From Meandrina meandrites (Eukaryota; Cnidaria; Anthozoa; Scleractinia; Meandrinidae): a stretch of DNA of 64,000 nt. The notes beneath the pieces are model-generated. The model had not been told where the DNA came from. It did no database searches and saw nothing but the letters and a program-made list of their open reading frames with translations. Below, in pieces: positions 1-10,895 of the stretch. Made by a program: the position numbers and the translations under genes. Where the stretch lies: the NCBI GenBank assembly GCA_963693305.1, contig OY855909.1:382001-446000 (forward strand), written 5' to 3'. Every line of letters begins with the position of its first letter. Positions within the stretch are counted from its first letter, which is position 1.

Positions 1-675
1 AGACAGAGGATTGAAAGGATTGATGTTTATGTCGAGGTGTTCGACTCTGTCGAATTGCCAACCGGAACCTCTGTTTTGAAAATTCTGTATCAATTCAAAG
101 ATTTTATCTGTCATCTGATCGTAAATAACAGGGATATCAGTTGCCTCTGTCACAATCTCCATTTTCGATGCGAAGGAGTATACATTAATATCGATGTTGC
201 CTGTGGCGGGATTCTCTTTGGTAAACCTTACGGTGAGAATTAACTTGACTTTGATTGATCCCTTACTCTTTATGAGATCTATAACCCTCGGTTTTACGTT
301 ATTCATAAACGTCTTCTCATCCATACCGTTTATACCGTTAACTCTGAACGTTTTAAAATAACCCTTTATAGCTGTCTTGTACTCTCTGGGTGTGAGATTA
401 TCCTCTTCTGGTGAATTTACATCATCTACAGGTTCTTGGTGATCTTCCTGTCTCCTAAAAATACTGTTTACTCTCTCCTTCAGGTTCTCGACTCTCTCAT
501 TCACAGCTCTTTTGATAGGTTCAGGGATATAATTTAATAACCACCCTGTAAACCTGTTTATTACACTCTTTACGGGTGCTACCGCATTATAAGCAAGATT
601 CCTCATCTGCGTTACTCTCGATGGTGCGTAAATCGGGATATTAACCTCCGGTATTGGTTGATTGTTAGAATCCAT
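1..675 (-). CDS. Maverick/Polinton polymerase-type protein, N-terminal part (runs off left edge)
   Basis: The minus strand is open without a stop from an ATG at 675 to the window edge, giving 225 codons. The codon directly before the ATG is an in-frame TAA, so this start is the first possible one. The first 60 residues include a basic, amphipathic stretch (NLAYNAVAPVKSVINRF), followed by an acidic linker. Residues about 130-225 resemble the N-terminal domain of the polymerase at 58,200. Both have a GS-x-KV-x3-L-x-V-x-F strand and, about 65 residues later, a GSGW motif leading to a conserved Pro-Leu (NPL here, QPL there). This domain is known at the N terminus of Maverick/Polinton and adintovirus-like family B polymerases; its function is not established. 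I infer the 5' end of a second, divergent polymerase gene, but the catalytic region lies outside the window. A stand-alone protein with this domain is the alternative. Confidence 0.72.
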   Translation of the reverse strand, partial: MDSNNQPIPEVNIPIYAPSRVTQMRNLAYNAVAPVKSVINRFTGWLLNYIPEPIKRAVNERVENLKERVNSIFRRQEDHQEPVDDVNSPEEDNLTPREYKTAIKGYFKTFRVNGINGMDEKTFMNNVKPRVIDLIKSKGSIKVKLILTVRFTKENPATGNIDINVYSFASKMEIVTEATDIPVIYDQMTDKIFELIQNFQNRGSGWQFDRVEHLDININPFNPLS

Positions 676-871
676 TTAGTATTCAATTTATTCTTTTTAA
701 GCTAATATTTCATTTTATCATAAATATTTATGAGAGGATGATACTCATGAAAAATCAATGGAGATAAATCGAAAAAATCCTCGAGTGTCTCAAAAGTATG
801 TTTTCCGAGAAAATCCTCGATGAATTCGAGGAAATTGGGAGAATGAGCCGGAACTCCCAAAACATACCTAC
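676..871. other. AT-rich spacer upstream of the left gene
   Basis: I see no gene here. The stretch next to the ATG is AT-rich and would hold the 5' leader or promoter of the leftward gene. From about 770 to 871 the sequence is unique and contains a 7-bp-arm inverted repeat, TCCTCGA / TCGAGGA, at 814-832 before satellite A begins. Confidence 0.6.
718..733. promoter_or_regulatory. Perfect 16-bp AT-rich palindrome upstream of the left gene
   Basis: TCATAAATATTTATGA is identical to its reverse complement and lies 43-58 nt before the start codon at 675. Its position and TATA-like composition suggest a promoter element or protein-binding site. AT-rich palindromes also occur by chance, so the role is inferred. 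Confidence 0.25.
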
Positions 872-1156
872 TCGGCGTTTTCCGCTGCTTGGTAAAGCCC
901 ACCCAAAATGGTGGTATGAAACCGACCTGGTGGAATTCGATCCCAACGGTGCTTTTTCGTTTCGCCCCGATGGGGAATGTCGAAAAAACGAGTTTTGAAC
1001 GCAATTGGACGACCTTCGTCAACCCGGCGTTTTCCGCTGCTTGGTAAAGCCCACCCAAAATGGTGGTATGAAACCGACCTCGTGGAATTCGATCCAAAGG
1101 GTGTTGTTTCGTTTCGCCCCGATGGGGAATCGCGACAAAACGAGTTTTAAACCCAA

Positions 1157-1764
1157 TTGGACGACCTTCGTCAACCCGGAGTTTTGCGCTGCTGGGAAAA
1201 GGCCACCGAAAATGGTGGTATGAAACCGACCTCGTGGAATTCGATCCAAAGGGTGTTTCTTCGTTTCGCCCCAATGGGGAAAGTCTAAAAAACGAATTTT
1301 CAACGCAATTGGACGACCTACGTCAAACCGGCGTTTCGCGCTGCTTGGAAAATCCGACCCAAAATGGTGGTATGAAACCGACCTCGTGGAATTCGATCCC
1401 AAGGGTGTTTTTTCGTTTCACCCCTATGGGAAAAGTCCAAAAAACGAGTTTTGAACGCAATTGGACGACCTTCGTCAACCCGGAGTTTTGCGCTGCTGGG
1501 AAAAGGCCACCGAAAATGGTGGTATGAAACCGACCTCGTGGAATTCGATCCAAAGGGTGTTTCTTCGTTTCGCCCCAATGGGGAAAGTCTAAAAAACGAA
1601 TTTTCAACGCAATTGGACGACCTACGTCAAACCGGCGTTTCGCGCTGCTTGGAAAATCCGACCCAAAATGGTGGTATGAAACCGACCTCGTGGAATTCGA
1701 TCCCAAGGGTGTTTTTTCGTTTCACCCCTATGGGAAAAGTCCAAAAAACGAGTTTTGAACGCAA
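1157..1764 (+). repeat. Two copies of a 304-bp satellite A dimer
   Basis: The segment starting at 1157 is repeated 304 bp later (1461-1764) with the same private variants, for example GCGCTGCTGGGAAAAGGCC, TTTCACCCCTATGGGAAAAG and GACGACCTACGTC. This is a dimeric higher-order repeat from recent unequal exchange. Confidence 0.8.
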
Positions 1765-3950
1765 TTGGACGACCTTCGTCAACCCGGCTTTTTGCGCTGC
1801 TGGGAAAAGCCCACCCAAAATGGTGGTGTCAAACCGACCTCGTGGAATTCGATCCAAAGGGTGTTTTTTCGTTTCGCCCATATGGGGAAACTCGAAAAAA
1901 CGAGTTTTCAACGCAATTGGACGTTTTTCGTCAACCCGGCGTTTTCCGCTCCTTGGTAAAGCCCTCCCAAAATGGTGGTATGATAACGAACTCGTTGAAT
2001 TTGATCCAAGGGTGTTTTTTCGTTTTGCCCCGATGGGGAAAGTCGAAAAAACGAGTTTTGAACGCAATTGGACGACCTTCGTCAACACGGCTTTTTGCGC
2101 TGCTGCGAAAAGCCCACCCAAAATGGTCGTATGAAACCGACCTCGTGGAATTCGATCCAAAGGGTGTTTTTTCGTTTCGCCCCGAATGGGAACGTCGAAA
2201 AAACGAGTTTTGAACGCAATTGGACGACCTTCGTCAACCCGGCTTTTTTCGCTGCTTCCAAAAGCTCTCCCAAAATGGTGGTATGATACCGAACTCGTAG
2301 AATTCGATCCAAGGGTGCTTTTTCGTTTTGCCCCGATGGGGAAAGTCGAAAAAACGAGTTTTGAACGCAATTGGACGACCTTCGTCAACCCGGCTTTTTG
2401 CGCTGCTGGGAAAAGCCCACCCAAAATGGTCGTATGAAACCGACCTCGTGGAATTCGATCCCAAGGGTGTTTTTTCCATTCGCCACGATGGGGAAAGTCG
2501 AAAAAACGTGTTTTGAACACTATTGGCGGGACTTCGTCAACCTGGCTTTTTGCACTGCTTGCAAAAGCCCAACCAAAATAGTAATATGAAACCGACCTCG
2601 TGGAATTCGATCCCAAGGGTGTTTTTTCGATTCCCCCCGATGGGGAAAGTCGAATTAACTAGTTTTTAACACAATTGGACGACCTTCGTCAACCCGCCGT
2701 TTTTCGCTGCTTGGAAAAGCCCACCCAAAATGGTGGTATGAAACAAGCCTCGTGGAATTCGATCCCAAGGGTGTTTTTTCGTTTCGCAACGATGGGGAAA
2801 GTCGAAAAAATGAGTTTTCAACGCAATTGGACGACCTTCGTCAACCCGGCTTTTTGCAGTGCTTGCAAAAGCCCGGCAAAAATGGTGGTATGAAACCGAA
2901 ATTGGTAAATTCGATTCCAAGGGTGATTCTTCGTTTCGCCGTAATGGGGAAAGTCGAAAAAACGAGTTTTGAACGGAATTGGACGACCTTCGTCAACCCG
3001 GCTTTTTACGCTGCTTGCAAAAGCCCACCAAAAATGGTGGTATGAAACCGACCTCGTGAAATTCGATCCCAAGGGTGTTTTTTCGTTTCGCCCTGATGGG
3101 GAAACTCGTAAAAACGCGTTTTGAACGCAATTGGACGACCTTCGTCAACCCGGCTTTTTGCACTGCTTGCAAAAGCCCACCCAAAATGGTGGTATGAAAT
3201 CGAAATTGGTAAAATCGATTCCAAGGGTGTTTCTGCGTTTCGCTCCGATGGGGAAAGTCGAAAAAACGCGTTTTGAACGCATTTGGACAACCTTCGTCAA
3301 CCCGGCTTTTTTAGCTGCTTGGAAAAGCCCACCCAAAATGGTGGCATGAAACCGAAATTGTAAAATTTGATCCCAAGGCTGTTTTTTCGCTTCGCCCCGA
3401 TGGGGAAAGTTGAAAAAACGCGTTTTGAACGGAATTCGACGACCTTCGTTACCCCAGCGTTTTGCGCTGCTTGGAAAAGCCCACCCAAAATGGTGGCATG
3501 AAACCGAAATTTTAAAACTCGATCCCAAGGGTGTTTTTTCGTTTCCCCACGATGGGGAAATTTAAAAAAACGCGTTTTGAACGCAATTGGACCACTTTCG
3601 TGGACCCGGCTTTTTCCGCTGCTTGGAAAAGCCCACCCAAAATGGTGGCATGAAACCGAAATTGTAAAATTCGATCCCAAGGCTGTTTTTTCGCTTCGCC
3701 CCGATCGGGAAAATTGAAAAAACGCGTTTTGAACGCAATTGGACGACCTTCGTCAACCCGGCTTTTTCCGCTGCTTGGAAAAGCCCACCCAAAATGGGGG
3801 CATGAAACCGAAATTTTAAAATTCGATCCCAAGGCTGTTTTTTCGCTTCGCCCCGATCGGGAAAGTTGAAAAAACGCATTTTGAACGCAATTGGACGACC
3901 TTCGTCAACCCGGCTTTTTCCGCTGCTTGGAAAATCCCACTCAAAATGGT

Positions 3951-5340
3951 GGCATGAAACAGAAATTTTAAAATTCGATCCCAAGGCTGTTTTTTCGTTT
4001 CCCCCCGATGGGGAAATTTAACAAAACGCGTTTTGAACGAGATTGGACCACTTTCGTGAACCCGGCTTTTTCCGCTGCTTGGAAAAGCCCACCCAAAATG
4101 GTGGCATGAAACCGAAATTGTAAAATTCGATCCCAAGGCTGTTTTTTCGCTTCGCCCCGATGGGGAAAGTTGAAAAAACGCGTTTTGAACGCAATTGGAC
4201 GGCCTTCGTCAACCCGGCTTTTTCCGCTGCTTGGAAAAGCCCACACAAAATGGTGGCATGAAACCGAAATTGTAAAATTTGATCTCACAGCTGTTTTTTT
4301 TGTCTGGCCAAGATGGGAAAAGTTGAAAAAACGCGTTTTAAACGCAATTGGACGACCTTCGTCAACCCGGCTTTTTCCGCTGCTTGGAAAAGCCCACCCA
4401 AAATGGTGGCATGAAACCGAAATTTTAAAATTCGATCCCAAGGGTGTTTTTTCGTTTCCCCCCGATGGGGAAATTTAACAAAACGCGTTTTGAACGAGAT
4501 TGGACCACTTTCGTGAACCCGGCTTTTTCCGCTGCTTGGAAAAGCCCACCCAAAATGGTGGCATGAAACCGAAATTGTAAAATTCGATCCCAAGGCTGTT
4601 TTTTCGCTTCGCCCCGATGGGGAAAGTTGAAAAAACGCGTTTTGATCGCAATTGGACGACCTTCGTCAACCCGGCTTTTTCCGCTGCTTGGAAAAGCCCA
4701 CACAAAATGGTGGCATGAAACCGAAATTGTAAAATTTGATCTCACGGCTGTTTTTTTTGTCTGGCCAAGATGGGAAAAGTTGAAAAAACACGTTTTGAAC
4801 GCAATTGGACGACCTTCGTCAACCCGGCTTTTTCCGCTGCTTGGAAAAGCCCACCCAAAATGGTGGCATGAAACCGAAATTTTAAAATTCGATCCCAAGG
4901 GTGTTTTTTCGTTTCCCCCCGATGGGGAAATTTAACAAAACGCGTTTTGAACGAGATTGGACCACTTTCGTGAACGCGGGTTTTTCCGCTGCTTGGAAAA
5001 GCCCACCCAAAATGGTGGCATCAAACCGAAATTGTAAAATTCGATCCCAAGGCTGTTTTTTCGCTTCGCCCCGATGGGGAAAGTTGAAAAAACGCGTTTT
5101 GAACGCAATTGGACGACCTTCGTCAACCCGGCTTTTTCCGCTGCTTGGAAAAGCCCACACAAAATGGTGGCATGAAACCGAAATTGTAAAATTTGATCTC
5201 ACGGCTGTTTTTTTTGTCTGGCCAATATGGGAAAAGTTGAAAAAACGCGTTTTGAACGCAATTGGACGACCTTCGTCAACCCGGCTTTTTCCGCTGCTTG
5301 GAAAAGCCCACCCAAAATGGTGGCATGAAACCGAAATTTT
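3951..5340 (+). repeat. 457-bp trimeric higher-order repeat in satellite A
   Basis: Diagnostic variants recur every 457 bp. GGGGAAATTTAACAAAACGC follows the innermost-type monomer at about 4,010, 4,468 and 4,925. TTTTTTTTGTCTGGCCAA recurs at about 4,293, 4,750 and 5,207. The trimer continues in the opposite orientation after 5,393, where GGCCAGACAAAAAAAA occurs at about 5,393 and 5,850. Confidence 0.8.
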
Positions 5341-5392
5341 AAAATTCGATCCCAAGGGTGTTTTTTCGTTTCCCCCCGATGAGGAAATTTTG

Positions 5393-8300
5393 GCCAGACA
5401 AAAAAAACTGCCGTGAGATCAAATTTTACAATTTCGGTTTCATGCCACCATTTTGTGTGGGCTTTTCCAAGCAGCGGAAAAAGCCGGGTTGACGAAGGTC
5501 GTCCAATTGCGTTCAAAACGCGTTTTTTTAACTTTCCCCATTCGGGGCGAAGCGAAAAAACAGCCTTGGGATCGAATTTTACAATTTCGGTTTCATGCCA
5601 CCATTTTGGGTGGGCTTTTCCAAGCAGCGGAAAAAGCCGGGTTCACGAAAGTGGTCCAATCTCGTTCAAAACGCGTTTTGTTAAATTTCCCCATTGGGGG
5701 GAAACGAAAAAACACCCTTGGGATCGAATTTTAAAATTTCGGTTTCATGCCACCATTTTGGGTGGGCTTTTCCAAGCAGCGGAAAAAGCCGGGTTGACGA
5801 AGGTCGTCCAATTGCGTTCAAAACGCGTTTTTTCAACTTTTCCCATCTTGGCCAGACAAAAAAAACAGCCGTGAGATCAAATTTTACAATTTCGGTTTCA
5901 TGCCACCATTTTGTGTGGGCTTTTCCAAGCAGCGGAAAAAGCCGGGTTGACGAAGGTCGTCCAATTGCGTCCAAATCGCGTTTTTTCAACTTTCCCCATT
6001 GGAGCGAAGCGAAAAAACAGCCTTGGGATCGAATTTTACAATTTCGGTTTCATGCCACCATTTTGGGTGGGCTTTTCCAAGCAGCGGAAAAAGCCGGGTT
6101 GACGAAGGTCCTCCAATTGCGTTCAAAACGCGTTTTTTCAACTTTCCCCATCGGGGCGAAGCGAAAAAACAGCCTTGGGATCGAATTTTACAATTTCGGT
6201 TTCATGCCACCATTTTGGGTGGGCTTTTCCAAGCAGCGGAAAAAGCCGGGTTGACGAAGGTCGTCAAATTGCGCTCAAAACGCGTTTTTTCAACTTTCCC
6301 CATCGGGGCGAAACAAAAAAAACAGCCTTGGGATCGAATTTTACAGTTTCGGTTTCATGCCACCATTTTGGGTGGGCTTTTCCAAGCAGCGGAAAAAGCC
6401 GGGTTCACGAAAGTGGTCCAATTGCGTTCAAAACGCGTTTTGTTAAATTTCCCCATCGGGGGGAAACGAAAAAACACCCTTGGGATCGAATTTTAAAATT
6501 TCGGTTTCATGCCACCATTGAGGGTGGGCTTTTCCAAGCAGCGCAAAACGCTGGGGTAACGAAGGTCGTCGAATTCCGTTCAAAACGCGTTTTTTCAACT
6601 TTCCCCATCGGGGCGAAGCGAAAAAACAGCCTTGGGATCGAATTTTACAATTTCGGTTTCATGCCACCATTTTGGGTGGGCTTTTCCAAGCAGCGCAAAA
6701 CGCTGGGGTAACGAAGGTCGTCGAATTCCGTTCAAAACGCGTTTTTTCAACTTTCCCCATCGGGGCGAAGCAAAAAAACAGCCTTGGGATCGAATTTTAA
6801 AATTTCGGTTTCATGCCACCATTTTGGGTGGGCTTTTCCAAGCAGCGGAAAAAGCCGGGTTCACGAAAGTGGTCCAATTGCGTTCAAAACGCGTTTTTTT
6901 AAATTTCCCCATCGGGGGGAAACGAAAAAACACCCTTGGGATCGAATTTTAAAATTTCGGTTTCATGCCACCATTGAGGGTGGGCTTTTCCAAGCAGCGC
7001 AAAACGCTGGGGTAACGAAGGTCGTCCAATTCCGTTCAAAACGCGTTTTTTCAACTTTCCCATCGGGGAAAAGCGAAAAAACAGCCTTGGGATTGAATTT
7101 TACAATTTCGGTTTCATGCCACCATTTTGGGTGGGCTTTTCCAAGCAGCGGAAAAAGCCGGGTTCACGAAAGTGGTCCAATTGCGTTCAAAACGCGTTTT
7201 ATTAAATTTCCCCATCGGGGGGAAACGAAAAAACACCCTTGGGATCGAATTTTAAAATTTCGGTTTCATGCCACCATTTTGGGTGGGCTTTTCCAAGCAG
7301 CGCAAAATACTGGGGTAACGAAGGTCGTCGAATTCCCTTCAAAACGCGTTTTTTCGATTTTCCCCATCGGGGCGAAGCGAAAAAAAAGCCTTGGGATCGA
7401 ATTTACCAATTTTGGTTTTATACCACCATTTTGGGTGGGCTATTCCAAGCAGCGCAAAAAGCCGGGTTGACGAAGGTCGTACAAATGCGTCAAAACGCGT
7501 TTTTTCGACTTTCCCCATCGGAGCGAAACGCAGAAACACCCTTGGAATCGATTTTACAAATTTCGATTTCATACCACCATTTTGGGTGGGCTTTTGCAAG
7601 CAGTGCAAAAAGCCGGGTTGACGAAGGTCGTCCAATTGCGTTCAAAACGCGTTTTTTCGAGTTTCCTCATCGGGGCGAAACGAAAAAACACCCTTGGGAT
7701 CGAATTCCACGAGGTCGGTTTCATACCACCATTTTTGGTGGGCTTTTGCAAGGAGCGTAAAAAGCCGGGTTGACGAAGGTCGTCCAATTCCGTTCAAAAC
7801 TCGTTTTTTCGACTTTCCCCATTACGGCGAAACGAAGAATCACCCTTGGAATCGAATTTACCAATTTCGGTTTCATACCACCATTTTTGCCGGGCTTTTG
7901 CAAGCACTGCAAAAAGCCGGGTTGACGAAGGTCGTCCAATTGCGTTGAAAACTCATTTTTTCCACTTTCCCCATCGTTGCGAAACGAAAAAACACCCTTG
8001 GGATCGAATTCCACGAGGTCGGTTTGATACCACCATTTTTGGTGGGCTTTTGCAAGCAGCGCAAAAAGCGGGGTTGAAAAAGTTCGTCCAATTGCGTTGA
8101 AAACTCGTTTTTTCGTCTTTCCCCATCGGGGCGAAACGAAAAAACACCCTTGGGATCGAATTCCACGAGGCTTGTTTCATACCACCATTTTGGGTGGGCG
8201 AAAAACAGCGAAAAACGGCGGGTTGACGAAGGTCGTCCAATTGCGTTAAAAACTCGTTAATTCGACTTTCCCCATCGGGGGGAATCGAAAAAACACCCTT

Positions 8301-10348
8301 GGGATCGAATTCCACGAGGTCGGTTTCATATTACTATTTTGGTTGGGCTTTTGCAAGCAGTGCAAAAAGCCAGGTTGACGAAGTCCCGCCAATAGTGTTC
8401 AAGACACGTTTTTTTGACTTTCCCCATCGTGGCGAATGGAAAAAACACCCTTGGGATCGAATTCCACGAGGTCGGTTTCATACGACCATTTTGGGTGGGC
8501 TTTTCCCAGCAGCGCAAAAAGCCGGGTTGACGAAGGTCGTCCAATTGCGTTCAAAACTCGTTTTTTTGACTTTCCCCATCGTGGCAAAACGAAAAAACAC
8601 CCTTGGATCGAATTCAACGAATTCGTTATCATACCACCATTTTGGGAGGGCTTTACCAAGGAGCGGAAAACGCCGGGTTGACGAAAAACGTCCAATTGCG
8701 TTTAAAACTCGTTTTGTCGAGATTCCCCATATGGGCGAAACGAAACAACACCCTTGGGATCGAATTCCACGAGGTCAGTTTCATACCACCATTTTGGGTG
8801 GGCTTTACCAAGCAGCGGAAAACGCCGGGTTGACGAAGGTCGTCCAATTGCGTTCAAAACTCGTTTTTTCGACATTCCCCATCGGGGCGAAACGAAAAAG
8901 CACCGTTGGGATCGAATTCCACCAGGTCGGTTTCATACCACCATTTTGGGTGGGCTTTACCAAGCAGCGGAAAACGCCGGGATGACGAAGTTCTTCCAAC
9001 TGGGTTGAAAACTCGTTTTGTCGAGTTTTCCCATCGGGACGAAACAAAAAAACACCCTTGGGATCGAATTCCACGAGGTCGGTTTCATACCACCATTTTG
9101 GGTTGCTTTTACCAAGCAGAGGAAAACGCCGGGGTGACGAAGGTCGTCCAATTGCGTTCAAAACTCGTTTTTTCGACTTTCCCCATCGGGGCGAAACGAA
9201 AAAGCACCCTTGGGATCGATTTCCACGAGGTCGGTTTCATACCACCATTTTGGGTGGGCTTTACGAAGCAGCGGAAAACGCCGGGATGACGAAGTCCTTC
9301 CAATTGGGTTGAAAACTCGTTTTTTCGACTTTCCCCATCGGAGCGAAACGAAAAAACACACTTGGGATCGAATTCCACGAGGTCGGTTTCATACCACCAT
9401 TTTGGGTTGGACTTACCAAGCAGCGGAAAAGGCCGGGTTGACGAAGGTCTTCCAGTTGGGTTGAAAACTCGTTTTGTCGAGTTCCCCCATCAGGGGGAAA
9501 CAAAAAAAAACCCTTGGGATCGAATTCCATGAGGTCGGTTTCATACCACCATTTTTTCTGGGCTTTTGCATGCAGTGCAAAAAGCCGGGTTGACGAAGGT
9601 CGTCCAATTGCGTTGAAAACTCGTTTCGTCGAATTTCCCCATCGGGGCGAAACGAAAAAACACCCTTGGGTTCGAATTCCACGAGGTCGGTTTCATACCA
9701 CTATTTTTCCTGGGCTTTACCAAGCAGCGGAAAACGCTGGGTTGACGAAGGTCGTCCAATTGCGTTCAAAACTCGTTTTGTCGAGTTTCCCCATCGGGGC
9801 GAAACGAAAAAACACCCTTGGGTTCAAATTCCACGAGGTCGGTTTCATACCACCATTTTGGGTGGGATTTTCCAAGCAGCGCAAAACGCCGGTTTGACCA
9901 AGGTCGTCCAATTGGGTTGAAAACTCGTTTTGTCGAGTTTCCCCATCGGGACGGAACAAAAAAACACCCTTGGGATCAAATTCCAGGAGGTCGGTTTCAT
10001 ACCACCATTTTAGCTGGGCTTTTGCAAGCAGTGCAAAAAGGCGGGTTGACGAATGTCGTCCAATTGCGTTGAAAACTCGTTTTTTCGAGTTTCCCCATCG
10101 GGGCGAAACGAAAGAACACCCTTTGGATTGAATTCCACGAGGTCGGTTTCATACCACCATTTTGGGGTGGATTTACCAAGTAGCGGAAAACGCCGGGTTG
10201 ACGAAGGTCGTCCAATTGCGTTCAAAACTCGTTTTTTTGAGATTCCCCATCGGGGCGAAACGAAAAAACACCCTTGGGATCGAATTCCACGAGTTTGGTT
10301 TCAAACCACAATTTTGGGTCGGCTTTTGCAAGCAGCGCAAAAAGCCAG
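5393..10348 (-). repeat. Satellite A array, right arm (inverted, about 152-bp monomer)
   Basis: At 5,383-5,395 the sequence passes from GATGAGGAAATTT to TTGGCCAGACAAAA and monomer orientation reverses. About 32 monomers follow in minus orientation, in the reverse subtype order of the left arm. The array ends abruptly near 10,348 (GCGCAAAAAGCCAG), where satellite B starts. No gene is present. Confidence 0.9.
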
Positions 10349-10846
10349 CTGTGTAGTGCAAAGAGTACAGTGTACCGTGTCTAGTGCACAGAGTACAGTG
10401 TCCCGTGTATAGTGCACAGTGCAGAGAGTAAAGTGTACCGTGTATTGTGCACAGAGTACAGTGTACCGTGTATGGTGCACAGTGCACAGAGTACAGTGTA
10501 CCGTGTATAGAGCACAGAGTACAGTGTACTGTGTATAGTGCACAGAGTACAGTGTACCGTGTATAGTGCACAGAGTAGAGTGTACCGTGTATAGTGCACA
10601 GTGCACAGAGTACAGTGTACCGTGCATAGTGCACAGTGCAGAGAGTACAGTGTACCGTGTATATTGCACAGAGTACAGTGTACCGTGTATAGTGCAAAGA
10701 GTACAGTGTACCGTGTATAGTGCACAGAGTACAGTGTACCGTGTATAGTGCACAGTGCACAGAGTACAGTGTACCGTGTATAGAGCACAGTGAACAGTGC
10801 ACAGAGTACAGTGTACCGTGTATAGTGCACAGCGCACAGAGTACAG

Positions 10847-10895
10847 TGTATATACCGTGTATATACCGTGTATATACCGTATATACTACTATACC
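10847..10895 (+). repeat. 11-bp tandem island (CCGTGTATATA) in satellite B
   Basis: The heptamer pattern is interrupted by about three copies of CCGTGTATATA ending in TATATACTACTATACC. It is preceded by GTGCACAGCGCACAGAGTAC, as in the other islands. Confidence 0.8.

Larger units (their letters stand above)
872..5393 (+). repeat. Satellite A array, left arm (about 152-bp monomer)
   Basis: About 30 head-to-tail monomers. Recognisable segments recur in every unit: GACGACCTTCGTCAACCCGG, GCTGCTTGGAAAAGCCCACC, AAAATGGTGGTATGAAACCG, and CCCCGATGGGGAAAGTCG before AAAACGAGTTTT or AAAACGCGTTTT. The sequence grades from an ACCTCGTGGAATTC type (872 to about 2,880) to an AAATTTTAAAATTCG type with GGCATGAAACCG (about 3,340-5,393). 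Open frames of 60-330 codons on both strands are by-products of stop-poor repeats and show no protein family features. Confidence 0.92.
872..10348. repeat. Large mirrored (inverted) satellite A block
   Basis: About 62 monomers of a roughly 152-bp satellite form two arms in opposite orientation, meeting near 5,393. The order of monomer subtypes is mirrored. Monomers with ACCTCGTGGAATTC are on the outside, monomers with AAATTGGTAAATTCG come next, and monomers with AAATTTTAAAATTCG are innermost. Private variants recur at mirrored places. GTAATATG at 2581 pairs with CATATTAC at 8327-8334. GTAATGGGG at 2941 pairs with CCCCATTAC at 7817-7825. The coordinate sums of mirrored pairs (about 10,915 and 10,766) differ by one monomer, so the arms have since gained or lost single units. 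Confidence 0.85.

Noticed and set aside
37..243. 68-codon plus-strand frame at the left edge
   Set aside because: It lies antisense to the better-supported minus-strand polymerase-type frame and shows no family features.
702..1274. 190-codon minus-strand frame at the start of the satellite A array
   Set aside because: It consists of satellite A translated out of unique leader sequence; the peptide repeats at the monomer period.
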